This document shows, in pieces, positions 1-10,100 of a DNA stretch of 64,000 nt. Each line of letters opens with the position of its first letter. The stretch's first letter is position 1. The stretch covers positions 124,001-188,000 of the forward strand of contig JAFKAC010000008.1 of NCBI GenBank assembly GCA_025766275.1, in the 5' to 3' direction. The notes under the pieces are model-generated. The model was not told where the DNA came from and searched no databases. It saw nothing but the letters and a program-made list of their open reading frames with translations. This stretch comes from Lactarius indigo (lineage: Eukaryota > Basidiomycota > Agaricomycetes > Russulales > Russulaceae). Both the position numbers and the translations under genes were made by a program.

Positions 1-1314
1 TTGTGCCATCCTGACACAATCTAAAGATGTCTTGGTCTTTTGGCCTTTCTATGGCGAGGTTGATAGCCGTCACACTGAGAAAACCGCTGTTCTAGACGAA
101 AGAGGTGACTGTCACGCTCGCTCCGCTCCGGACCACACCATCCCTTGTATCCCTTTGGTGCTGCGAGCCGACCCTTTGAGAATACCCTCCATACCTCGGT
201 TGCCGGAGCTCGATAATACAGGACTCTCGCATGAGGAGAAATCAAAGGAGACGGTTTTGGTCAAGATCGCAGCATTTGACAACAGTCTCATTGGTTTGAC
301 CAACAAAGGACACGTTTTGAAATTTGGCGATCTGTCAAATGAACATAGCTTCACCATGTCGACCCCTTGGGAATACGTTAGGTCACCTCACAATTGCGTC
401 ATGCCCTTGAGTTGACCTATAACGCAGTTAGAGAATTTTAGCGAACTTTCAAAAGTCGCTGCGCACCCTGTTTTTCACCCAAATACTGGTCTGGAGGCCC
501 CGAGCTCTCTGCGGATCACTCATGTATGTATTCTTACTTTGCCAATTCCATTCTAAACTGACATGTTTTCGCAGGTCACTGCACACTTTGAGACTTTCGT
601 CGCATATTCAACTGGATCTAGCTCGGTTATATTGATGGGTGACGTACAAAGCACAGGGAATACACTACCGAAGATCATCCCTGAGTTGCAGAATCGCTCC
701 GTCATCTCGACCGTGCTTGGGGACTACCACTTTGGAGCTCTCACCATTGATGGACAGTTGCTTAGTTGGGGACAATATTCTCATGGGGCTCTGGGTCTCG
801 GAATGCCGACCGAGCTTCCTGTCGGTGCTCCTGGCGGCTACAAGACAGAGGCGCACCTTACGCAGTCGCTGACCTCGCAGTGGGGCCCCCTCGAACCTCC
901 GTATGTCGAGTCACCTTCCCCAGTGCACTTCAACCACGGGCCGAATCCCGGAGGACGACGGTTTTGCTTCGCTGCCACTGCCGCAGGATGGCACATGGGC
1001 GCTTTGGTGATTTGCCTGGAGGTAAGTCCCTCCTTGATTGTCGAGCTTGCGTTGAGATAACGCTGGCGTACCTTGTCTAGCCTGAAAAAGAGGTGTATGA
1101 TGACGCAACCTCCACTGAGGAAGACCAGGATACTCAACCCCACTTGGGTAGACTTTTCCGGCGCGGCCTCAGTGCGGCGCCGTCTAGTAGCGAGGGCGAG
1201 ACCGGTCAGCCAGCGTTCCCTCCAAACGCTGGTGCATTCGGACTTGGTAATATATTCAGGATTGGTTTCGCGGGGCGCGGAAGGGCCCGAAGGGGAGGTG
1301 GACCGGGGTTGTAG
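1..1314 (+). CDS. SAF1: SCF-associated factor 1-like protein with RCC1-type repeats (3' part)
   Basis: The reading frame is open from the first bases, so the 5' end lies outside the window. Three introns fit (about 376-429, 523-573 and 1021-1080); splicing joins 'STPWEY' to 'LENFSELSKVAAHPVF' and later 'RITH' to 'VTAHFETF'. RCC1/BLIP-type blades are visible: 'LIGLTNKGHVLKFGD', 'VLGDYHFGALTIDGQLLSWG' and 'AAGWHMGALVICLE'. This arrangement is that of fungal SAF1/F-box RCC1 proteins, substrate receptors of SCF ubiquitin ligases; the F-box itself would be upstream of the window. The C-terminus is acidic and then Gly/Arg-rich, ending in '...RARRGGGPGL'. The family assignment rests on the repeats and overall resemblance. 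The target is unknown. Confidence 0.72.
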
Positions 1315-1894
1315 CATTGTCACCAACAGAATTCTGACCGTCTGTGCCATTATGATGCCATCATTCTCGAACAATCGTGTTTGTTCTTCTGTACGTTCAA
1401 AGTTGGTGTGCTGTTGTAAGTGCCACAAATACGACCAATGGTTGTATTCGTGACATGACCGGTGCCGTGACGTGATATCGTGACAACGTGCCAACGGCGC
1501 TCGTGGCGGTGATAACGCCACGAAACTCCACGAGCCTTGCCACGAGCGATTTCGAGTTGGCAGTCTCGACTCAGACTCGGATATAGTATTGCTCATTATT
1601 CACCCTCTGGAATTGCATCGTCTCTAGTAGTGACCGTCCACGATCCCTATGGCTGTGTCGCTGACTACTGTTTCAAATCTTTGTGTCTATTACTCGCTCT
1701 CCGTGCCTCTTGTCACAGCCCGAAGATTGTTATCTCGACCTCGTCCTTGCCCCTGTCTAAATCACTAGGGCAGTCTCGTTATCATAGCACAGCATGTAGG
1801 AATATTCCACATGCACGTGATCGTCACTAGAAGATATATACCGCCTCATGTTTTCTGGCTGGTCCCATCATACCCTTGACCTTACCTTCGAATA
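1315..1894. other. Intergenic region with the promoter of the first ISG12-like gene
   Basis: I see no gene here. From about 1550 onward the sequence resembles 2780-3109 upstream of the second ISG12-like gene: shared blocks include a 'gagttggcag' element, 'gactcgg', 'cttattattc' and a 'cacgtga' box followed by 'atatata' about 40-50 bp before the start codon. The promoter was therefore duplicated together with the gene. Confidence 0.55.
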
Positions 1895-2725
1895 ATGCAT
1901 CCCTTCGACGAAATCAAGAACGCAATTGCCGAGTGCTTTTGCTTGGGCCATTCCGCCCAATACGATGTTTTAGAAGAGCAGCCTACCCTCGACTTCCCTT
2001 ACGAAAAGAAGCAGTACCCACGAACCACTGAATCACGCGCAGAAGGTGTTCTAACGGCTCTCTTCAACGCCAAAGCCAACGACGAGCACCTCTTTCAGTG
2101 TCTACAAGAAGAAGTACACGAGACAGGGTGGTACGAAGGCCTCGCTAAGGCGGTTCTCAACGGCTTGACGAGCGCGCTCGAGAACGGGAAGCCTATGGGC
2201 CAGGCGATGAAAGACGTCTATGAGAAGGTGCTGCAAGTCATCGCAGACGTCTGGGAATTTGTAAAGGAGCACCCGATATTCTTCACTCTTGTTGCGTTGG
2301 GGATACTTGTGGTTTTGGCGCCGTGGGCGATTGAAGCGCTTGGCTTTGGGGAATTGGGCCCTATTGAAGGTATGCTGGTCGTTGTATATATGCAGGGAGA
2401 TATCCTCATGCGCTATTTGCTTGTAGGGACCTTTGCTGCTTTGTGGCAGTCGAAATATGGAGGCTATGTGCCTGCAGGATCATTGTTCTCGTTTTTCCAG
2501 CGACTAGGAATGGTGTGGAAATTGTCCTGAGCCAAGTGGAAAGTCATTGTGGTATGGATGAGGGCGGAGCGATACGGCGACATTCTTGAAGTTCGTTATA
2601 CCTTACACTTCCATGCTCCAGTAGTACTGTACAGCCTTGTAAACCTCGCCACATGCTATTGATACAAGACAATTCGCTCGACGTGCACGTGCGGTGTGGG
2701 AAAAGACAAACAGGTCTGACAACGT
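1550..2725 (+). repeat. Direct tandem duplication, unit A (promoter, ISG12-like gene, 3' flank)
   Basis: This unit matches 2780-3925 in the same order and orientation: promoter blocks, coding region, a 57-nt intron at the same codon, and 3' flank ('...tccatgc.cc.gtagtac.tgt' then 'acgtgcggtgtgggaaaag'). Coding parts are clearly similar while flanks are patchy, so the duplication is old. Ends are approximate. Confidence 0.7.
1895..2530 (+). CDS. Small membrane protein with IFI6/ISG12-type domain, copy 1
   Basis: The start ATG follows a TATA-like 'atatata' and gives a product beginning MHPFDEIKNAIAECFCLGH. A 57-nt intron (2370-2426, gtatg...tag) divides by three and has no stop, so the frame stays open whether or not it is spliced. 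Spliced, the protein is about 192 residues: a charged N-terminal half, an amphipathic helix region ('MGQAMKDVYEKVLQVIADVW'), one strongly hydrophobic segment ('IFFTLVALGILVVLAPWAI'), then 'GFGELGPIEG' joined to 'TFAALWQSKYGG' and 'VPAGSLFSFFQRLGM'. The Gly-rich GF..GP.(A/S)....QS..G.V.AGS motif is typical of the Ifi-6-16/ISG12 family, which includes mitochondrial or organellar membrane proteins linked in animals to apoptosis and interferon response. Its role in fungi is unknown. The domain call is by pattern recognition. Confidence 0.7.
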   Translation: MHPFDEIKNAIAECFCLGHSAQYDVLEEQPTLDFPYEKKQYPRTTESRAEGVLTALFNAKANDEHLFQCLQEEVHETGWYEGLAKAVLNGLTSALENGKPMGQAMKDVYEKVLQVIADVWEFVKEHPIFFTLVALGILVVLAPWAIEALGFGELGPIEGMLVVVYMQGDILMRYLLVGTFAALWQSKYGGYVPAGSLFSFFQRLGMVWKLS

Positions 2726-2779
2726 TTCATTAGGCGAACACTTGGGACTTGGTAGTGGGATGTTGGGACCTTAGTTGGG

Positions 2780-3925
2780 ACGAGTTGGCAGGCGTCTTGA
2801 CTTAGACTCGGTGTTGCTTATTATTCTCCCCTAAGATTTCCTATCGTCTGATCCTGACTGTCCACACTCCGGGCCCCTATTCAAGTGAATGGCCGGACCC
2901 CTGACCACTGCTGTTTTAAATATTCGTATGTATATCTCGTCTCTTGTCACAGATTGAATATCTAAACCCCTTGTTCAGTCTAGATCACCAGTACAATACC
3001 ATCAGCACTGCCCATTGGCACCGCATGTCCTGCTGCATGTCTATATTCTACACGTGACCGCGAGTTGAGTATATATACAGCCTCATATCGACCGCCCTTT
3101 CGAACAACAATGCATCCCTTCGACGCAATCCTTGAGTGCCTTTGTTTGGGCCATTCCGCCCACTACGATGTTTTAGAAGAGCAACCTACCCCCAGTTTCC
3201 CCCACGAAAAGAAGCAGTACCTACACACCACTGAATCCCTCGCAGGAGACGTTCTATCGACTCTCTACGATGCTGATGCCAACGACGAGCACCTCTTCCA
3301 ACGTCTAGAAGACGTCGTCCGCGAGACAGGATGGTACGAGGGCCTTGCCGCTGCAGTTCTCAATGGCTTGGAGAACGCGCTCAAGGCAGGGGCGTCTATG
3401 GGCCAGGCGATGAAAGATGCCTATGAGAAGGTGACACAGGTCGTCGCAGACATTTGGGGTTTCGTAAAGGAGCACCCGGTGTTCTTCACTATTGTTGCGT
3501 TGGGAATACTTGTGGTTTTGGCGCCGTGGGCGATCGGGGCGCTGGGCTTTGGGGAGTTGGGTCCTATTGAAGGTATGTCAGCCATTGTATATACACAGGG
3601 AGATATCCTCATGTGCTATTTACTTGCAGGAACCTTTGCTGCTTGGTGGCAGTCGACCTATGGAGGCTATGTGCCTGCAGGGTCATTGTTTTCGTTCTTC
3701 CAGCGACTGGGGATGGTATGGAAATTGGCTTGAGTAGAGTAGAAATTCAAACTCGTGGTGGTATGGACGCTACGACGACATTTCTATATTTCCATGCCCC
3801 AATAGTACATGTGTTGTAAACCTAGCCAAGTACGTAGTAGCCACATTTACGTCCGGTTGGCCCGACATGCACGTGGAGTGTGGGAAACAGTGTGGGAAAA
3901 GAGAAAATGCTGTCGACGTCAACGA
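2780..3925 (+). repeat. Direct tandem duplication, unit B
   Basis: Second unit of the ISG12-like duplication, matching 1550-2725. The start codon context, intron position and 3' flank correspond between units. Ends are approximate. Confidence 0.7.
3110..3733 (+). CDS. Small membrane protein with IFI6/ISG12-type domain, copy 2
   Basis: This is the tandem paralogue of the gene at 1895-2530. I chose the ATG at 3110 rather than upstream in-frame codons because the two proteins align from MHPFD. An intron of 57 nt (3573-3629, gtatg...cag) sits at the same codon and is again frame-neutral and stop-free. The spliced protein is about 188 residues and keeps the helix 'MGQAMKDAYEKVTQVVADIW', the hydrophobic stretch 'VFFTIVALGILVVLAPWAIG', and the motif 'GFGELGPIEG' / 'TFAAWWQSTYGGYVPAGS'. 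Compared with copy 1 it lacks a few residues near the N-terminus ('KNAIAE'). Substitutions are scattered but the C-terminal domain is almost invariant, so both copies look functional. Location is inferred to be an internal membrane; function is unknown. Confidence 0.7.
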   Translation: MHPFDAILECLCLGHSAHYDVLEEQPTPSFPHEKKQYLHTTESLAGDVLSTLYDADANDEHLFQRLEDVVRETGWYEGLAAAVLNGLENALKAGASMGQAMKDAYEKVTQVVADIWGFVKEHPVFFTIVALGILVVLAPWAIGALGFGELGPIEGMSAIVYTQGDILMCYLLAGTFAAWWQSTYGGYVPAGSLFSFFQRLGMVWKLA

Positions 3926-4131
3926 CTTGCCACATCACATCAACTCGGATCCAACCTGAACCGCGTTCAAACCCGGGCTTGTATATGGTCTACGACAAGT
4001 TAACTCGAGACGAGTACGTACAGTGTCCATATCCTCCACGTTTTTTCCGCTCACCGAAATACGTAGCTATCTCAGCGATCTGGTTTTCTCTCTCCTTGTG
4101 CTTTAAACCCATTACACCCCTACAGGCTCAA

Positions 4132-5590
4132 ATGATCCGTCCGATATTCCGTATTCCTCAAATATATCGTGGGTTTTCAACCCATGCAAACTTTTCTTCG
4201 CCCATCCCCGCCACGCTCCATCTAAAAACCGGACAATCCTTCGCCGGCCGTTCGTTTGGTGCACCGCGTAGTATTTATGGCGAAACCGTCTTCTCCACCT
4301 CTATAACGTCGTGTAAGGAGTTTTCATTTGATTCAGAAAGAAATTTTAACTGTCATCAGATACCGAGTCCATGACGGACCCGTCCTATCGGGGCCAGATC
4401 CTGGTCTTCACCACACCGCTCATCGGCAACTACGGCGTTCCTCATAACATCACCAATTGCGACTCTCGTGAAGTGGGTGTCGTCCTCGAATCCTCTGGCG
4501 TCCAATGCGCCGCTGTCGTTGTGGCTGACGTGGCTGAAAAATTCTCTCACTACACCGCGATCGAGTCGCTCCATTCCTGGTGCACGCGTTACAACGTGCC
4601 GGGCCTCACGGGTGTCGATACGCGCGCAATTACCCGGCTGCTTCGCGACCAGGGCACTACACTCGGACGGCTCGCCGTCGGGAGCGACGCTGGCCTGCCG
4701 CCGCCCTCACAAGCAGACTATTGGGACCCTAGCATGGAGAATCTCGTCGATCAGATCTCGACCAAGGAGCCGTACGTGCTCAATCCGGCGGGCGACGTCA
4801 GGATCGCGCTGCTTGACTTTGGTGCCAAGGCTAACATTTTACGCGCGCTCGTGCGGCGTGGTGCGGCTGTCACTGTCCTGCCATGGGATTACGACTTCAA
4901 TGCGATCCGCGATAGCTTCGATGGCTTGTTCCTGTCCAATGGGCCCGGTGACCCCCAGCAGTGTTGGGTTGCGGGACACAAGTTACGCCCCGTGCTTGAA
5001 GAGTGGCGCAAGCCTATCTTTGGTATTTGCATGGGTCATCAGATCATTGGTATGGCCGCGGGGCTCGATGCGTATCGCATGACCTTTGGGAATCGTGGAC
5101 ATAACCAGCCCGTCCTGGCACTTGCGTCATCAGGGTCTATCCAGGCGGGCCGGGTCTACGTAACCAGGTTCGTCCTTGCGCCTTTGATCCGTTGACGTAC
5201 TGTTGCTAACGGCAATGTAGCCAAAATCATCAGTACGCCCTGCGGCTACAGGATCCCTTCCCTGAAGGGTGGGAACCGTTCTTCATCAATTGCAACGATT
5301 CGTCTGTGGAAGGTATCAAGTCGACGTCCGATTCAGGTCGCCGTGTATGGGGAGTGCAGTTTCATCCTGAGAGTGCTGGTGGGCCTCTCGACACCATCGA
5401 GGTACTTGATACTTCTCTCGCATTTTGCTTTCTTAACCTGATGGGTTGAATGTAGATGTTCACGGATTTCGTTACTGAATGCCGGGGAGAAGCAATCAAA
5501 GCGCGGCGCACTCAAGGCGGCGTAGACACTATACAACAAAAAGAGCACGTCCTCGACGGGTTTCCTGAACGGATTGCTGTGGCGGCTTGA
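4132..5590 (+). CDS. CPA1: Carbamoyl-phosphate synthase, arginine-specific small subunit (mitochondrial)
   Basis: This is the glutaminase subunit that supplies ammonia to the large subunit for carbamoyl phosphate in arginine synthesis. The start at 4132 gives a basic, acid-free leader (MIRPIFRIPQIYRGFST), consistent with mitochondrial import. Introns at 4313-4359, 5168-5220 and 5402-5455 restore 'TS|YTESMTDPSYRGQIL', 'YVTS|QNHQYAL' and 'TIE|MFTDF'. The N-terminal CPSase_sm_chain domain has 'HLKTGQSFAGRSFG' and 'TPLIGNYGVP'. The class-I glutaminase domain has 'FLSNGPGDPQQC', the nucleophile elbow 'GICMGHQ' and the His/Glu pair in 'GVQFHPES'. Length (about 435 residues) is normal for the family. 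The frame is also open upstream to an ATG at 3880. No arginine-attenuator-peptide uORF could be recognised in the leader, although CPA1 of several fungi has one. Confidence 0.93.
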
Positions 5591-6762
5591 TTAACAAGGC
5601 AGTGGTTAAGCAGATCTTCTCGAGGCTTTTCCCTGGAAAAAAATGATATGTATGTAGCTAAAAGTGAATACTTCTACCGTCTGTGTATGACTTGGTACCC
5701 ATTTCGTGTTTCTGTCTCGGACCTCCAAGTATCCCATTCAGTGCAGATTACTTTTTCTTGGGAAACCATTGCCGGTCAGCAAGTCATGGGCAAGTCTTGC
5801 GGAATTTTTCTCGCATCCACGCTGTGCACCTGAGAGCTTTGCAAGAACCGGGAATACCCGCACATGTTAAGTTTCACTACTTCAGAGACAAATCATAGCC
5901 AGGGGACCAATCATGGTACAGTCGCGGTGCAACTTCGTACCCACCACGATTGGCCAGTGATTGTTCGTATCCGAAACCGGCCCGCACGATACCGCCTCTT
6001 GAGGAAAACGCGAAGCCAGTCATCCATTTCTTGAGGCCCAAGATTCACGCGGTGGATCGGTGTTTACCCCTCTGATGTGGCATGGAAGGGAGTTCGGCGT
6101 GAGGTGAACACTGCCGTCACACAAAGCCTTCCACCGGTATGTTGGCGATGCCACGCTCGTTCTGCATCTTCGAACACCATACACAAAAGACATTATGTTC
6201 CCAGCCACTGAACTTTCCGAAGAAAGGGGCCTTCGCGCAACCTATGGTCGTCAAACTATCATGTCTTGGGTCAGATGCGACGGACGTCATATCCAATAGC
6301 ACAGTAACAGCGATCAACGCGCTGCTTGGTTGCGCGAGTTGTGCGTTGTCAGCGGTTACTCTCCTTTCTAGGATGGAGAGACCAGGACGCAGAAATGGCA
6401 AGGCTGATTGATTGGCTCGAGGAGTGCAAGTGGACTTTGGCGCGACGGTAAACATGGATATGTGTAAAGTACCGAGCAGACCGGGTAGGCAAGGGTTGTT
6501 GACAATCGGAAGGACCTTGAAACAGGTTGGGGACAGGAACCGTCAAGCTCAACAGTTTTTTTGGAAAAAATCTGCACATCTTTATACGAAGCAGTTAAAA
6601 ATATGTTCACATCATGACGATCATCTGTACCCTAGAAAAATACACACCGCCCCTGAAACCAGACATGGCAAGTGCGATCGAAAGCGAGTCGAGGGCAACC
6701 CCATATGGAACCAAGATATTCCAAACGGGCTATATAGTGTTTTCCATTACCCCTGGTGCAAA
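5591..6762. other. Intergenic region without recognisable gene
   Basis: About 1.2 kb between CPA1 and the tRNA pair. Short open frames occur on both strands (for example 6117-6455 minus), but none shows a motif, plausible splicing or codon regularity that I can support. Confidence 0.5.
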
Positions 6763-6842
6763 GGCCTGGTGGTCTAGTAGTATGATTCCTTCTTAGGGAT
6801 GCAAGTTGGAGGAGGTCCCGGGTTCAATTCCCGGTCAGGCCC
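6763..6842 (+). tRNA. tRNA-Pro (anticodon AGG), with an 8-nt intron
   Basis: The acceptor stem 5' GGCCTGG pairs with 3' TCAGGCC (one G-U), with discriminator C. The D arm is GTC...GAT; the anticodon stem CCTTC/GGAGG has a loop T-T-AGG-G, an intron ATGCAAGT after position 37, then T. The variable loop is AGGTC and the T arm CCGGG-TTCAATT-CCCGG is intact, so the internal A and B boxes are present. The D-loop lacks the usual G18 (A instead of G in the GG pair). The next tRNA starts 7 nt downstream with no T-run between, suggesting one joint Pol III transcript. Confidence 0.82.
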
Positions 6843-6849
6843 ATGTTTA

Positions 6850-6928
6850 GGCCTGATGGTCTAGTCGCATGATTCCTTCTTCGGGCAGAATTTGGAGGAG
6901 GTCCCGGGTTCAATTCCCGGCCAGGCCC
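6850..6928 (+). tRNA. tRNA-Pro (anticodon CGG), with a 7-nt intron
   Basis: Same architecture as the preceding tRNA: acceptor GGCCTGA against CCAGGCC (the seventh pair is an A-C mismatch), anticodon stem CCTTC/GGAGG, loop T-T-CGG-G, intron CAGAATT, and an intact T arm identical to its neighbour. The D-loop again lacks G18 (C instead). It is probably a duplicate of the AGG gene whose wobble base changed to read CCG. A T5 run follows at 6932. The mismatch and D-loop change leave some doubt about function. Confidence 0.75.
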
Positions 6929-6931
6929 AGC

Positions 6932-6936
6932 TTTTT
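6932..6936 (+). terminator. Pol III terminator of the tRNA-Pro pair
   Basis: A run of five T three bases after the second tRNA is the only T4+ run since the start of the first tRNA, so it probably ends a dicistronic transcript. Confidence 0.6.
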
Positions 6937-7129
6937 ATCTCCAATCCTGCCCTTTGCACAGATAAAATTTTACATTCGTCGCACTTACAGTACGCTGGGT
7001 GCTAGTGAAATAATTTGAGTCCTTTATAACAACTTGTCCATCGGGATGGTAGCGAGTCTGCAAAATGTGGTAGATAACGAATAACAGATGGACAGAGATA
7101 CAGTATACATCACAACAACCAACTGCTGG

Positions 7130-10100
7130 AAAACTGAGAAGCGTGGATTTTTGAGGACCAAGGTGCTGATACGAATCACCAGAACGCACACCTACACCCG
7201 GGAGTGAGCATAAAAAAGCGAGACTGGGACGTAGATCTCACCACCCAGAGAAACATTGGCATAGATTTTCCAAAGAGGTTGCCTGCAGGATGAGTTTGTC
7301 GACCTGCGCTTGCACCGAAAGTACAACGTTGGGGTTGAAATCGCGACCTAAAGATGCCGTCAGCTCCCAGTCTGTCTCCTTAAATGGAACAAGAAGCCTG
7401 CGGACCTGTGAGTTTGTGTTGCACTCGATTCAGCACCGCTAACGCCCGGTCGTTGCGCTCTTGGGCCTCTGCGATTAAGATTTGGGTATTAGCAGGGTGC
7501 AGAAAGTTTATGAGAAGAGGTAATTGGTATTACCATTGAGAATGGTGTTTTCGTCCGCTTTCAGCTTGCGAACGGGCTCCTGCACGTACGCGTTGACACG
7601 AGACAAGTCCGACGTCCGTGCCGACTCTCCTGCTGGTTCTTGTGTAAGAAAACCTACATGTGCGGTGTCGGTAAAAAGCTTACCGGGTCGCCTGCTGTCA
7701 CCTTTGGTTGGCATCAACCGCCAATTGATCAGAGGATCATAGACGAAAGCCTCCAAGACGGCCATCAGGGATTCTTTGTTGTCACGAAGGACCCGCATCG
7801 TGATTTCGCAGGTGTTTCTATAACTGCCTTCTATTCCGCTGACCTGTGATAAAGGGGGGGGGGGGTTTACGTGCTGCCTACGGCCGAAAGGATCCCGTAG
7901 CTTACCTCCATCGCGTGCGTGAGCATACGCGTCAGTCGGAACGGTATTTTTTCAGGGAACTTCTCGCGATGCATTGCTACCTCAAAACAGTCACCGAAGT
8001 CGATATGCACGACCTTTCCCGTCTTGCGCTCCAGCATAAGATTGGACGGGTGGCGGTCACCAAGTCCGAGTATGTGACCAACCATGCTGTTGACTGCAAG
8101 AGACCGAGTGAACGTCGCACGACGCTCGAGCCAGTGTTCCGAGTTGATGCTCTTCAACCACAAGACCCGGTATAAGTCTTGGCCAGTTGTATTCTCGAGA
8201 GCATACTCGAAAACCTCGATCTTTTGTAGAAGCATGAGGTTTTCGTAGTCCGGCGCCATCTACGCACTGCGATTAGGCGGATGACCGTTACCACGAGGAA
8301 AAGTGGGCTTGCCTGTAGCATCAGTCGGTACTCGATGTTCAAAAGGACCTTGCGTGATTCGCGGTAGTCGCGAACCAAGACGTGCAACGTATCACTATCG
8401 TGTACCCATCCGAGAAGGCCTGCGTGTGGCCCAAGAGGTATCACGGGATACCGTTGAATGTGGAGACGACGCTTGAAGCTATCGGTATCTTCTGATAGGA
8501 GTGTGTTCACAAGACTGAACAGTTGCATCACCCGCTCGTCTTGACGAAGGTCTTCGTGTCCTAGAGAATGCCGTATGTCACGGGTGAGAATGGGAAGAAG
8601 CCATACTAGAGGTGCGTACCCTTCAGAACGTACTGATACTCCTTTCCGTCGCTGCCTTTGAGATAGAGTCGACGTGGCCTCTGCTTGGATATGATGATTG
8701 ATAGTTTAGGGGCAAAGTTCATAATCGTGATGACGGGCTTTCCGCTCTGATAAGTCCCTGTGACCCGGATTAAGTACACAAGAGGGTCTGATCTTAGGGC
8801 ACTTACCAGGTACCGCAAGCTCCAAATTACGTGCTTTCAATAGTTCTGGTGAAACATATTGCAAATCGAGTGTCGTCAATTGCGGCAGCTGCTTCTCAAC
8901 TTTCTTGAAGACCTTGAAGAAAAACATGAGCGAGCCATCCGACAACGAACAACGATTTGTCTTACCGCGAAGTAAATGTCCCAGGCGTTATCAAGGTCTT
9001 TGATTTCGCCATATTTCTGATATCGGCGCGTCGCTTCTCTTGCCTCTTGAAGCTCGCGACCGAAAGCTTGGATGAAAGATGTTTCGCGCGCAGTTTGAGG
9101 TCCCTGGCGTTGTCATGGTGAGCAGCCAGTCAGTACGGGTATCTGGGTGGATGCTAACCCTCTCTAACTCTTCGTGGAGCGGCTCAAGCGCTGCAATCAT
9201 ACCCTCCGGGTTGTGCTCAGTGTAGTACTGACGAGAAGCCTCTTCTAGTTTCTCATGCCACTGCTCATGCCATAGGATGGCAACACGTATGAGTTCATGA
9301 CTGACGACAAGAGCCTATTGAAAAGGAGGGTAAGATGCGCGCTCCTTATCAATTCCACAGACGTACCTGCTCCACAATGGCGGGACTGTGCTGCTTCATT
9401 CGGTCCATGATGGCGAGTGCAGCGTCCTTTCGTAGTGCACTCGGGGACTTGGACGCCACGGTGAGAGGATAAACCAGTGCCTGCGGGTGGTGTTTGCCGA
9501 CATCCGTGAGTAGACTCGTGATGTTCCTCCTAATATTCGTATTCGGCGTTTGGATGCGCGCGATGATCTAGATAGAATAGGTGACCAGGGGTAGAGAATG
9601 ATGGTTACGGACAACTTACCTGAGGAATTACTTCGAGCCAAGTATCTACCTCGACTGTACTGAACCCGCTGGCAATCGCGTGACTGACTTCGTCGTGAGC
9701 TCCGAACTTGAACCACAATGTCAAAAGCCTGAGAGTATCCTGGAGAGCATTATCGCTACGTAGGGCGATAGAGCGGAAGAAGCCTGAAACGCGTTGTTTG
9801 GTTCATTAGACGTAAACCGGCAAAAGCGCAAATACCTTGAACGGCGGGAATGATGTGCGGGACTAAAGTAGTACCCATTACATCCGCGGCTTTCACCTCT
9901 GTTTGGTTCAGAAGGTGGTTGACGACCTCGAAGTTAGCTAAAGCCCAAGTATGCCATGCCTTGTACCAGTTAGGGTCAAAATGTGTGGCAAGAAGGTACG
10001 AGTGTAGAATGTCTTTCACATTCCGCTACAAACCCCCATATTATGAAATTGGCGCAGGCGATAGGGTGAAGTGCACTCACCGTAGCCCAGTTGTCCGAAA

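Noticed and set aside
838..1596. 252-codon minus-strand ORF across the SAF1-like gene 3' end
   Set aside because: Antisense to a clearly coding, spliced gene and without recognisable motifs; treated as a shadow frame.
3880..4131. Possible attenuator-peptide-like string 'YVAISAIW' in the CPA1 leader
   Set aside because: It lies in the CPA1 frame without its own start and stop and lacks the conserved Asp-His core. Resemblance is by chance.
7853..7866. G-run in TOR copy 1 as a possible quadruplex or regulatory site
   Set aside because: It is a simple homopolymer inside an intron, variable in copy 2 (30556-30563); no spaced G-tracts.
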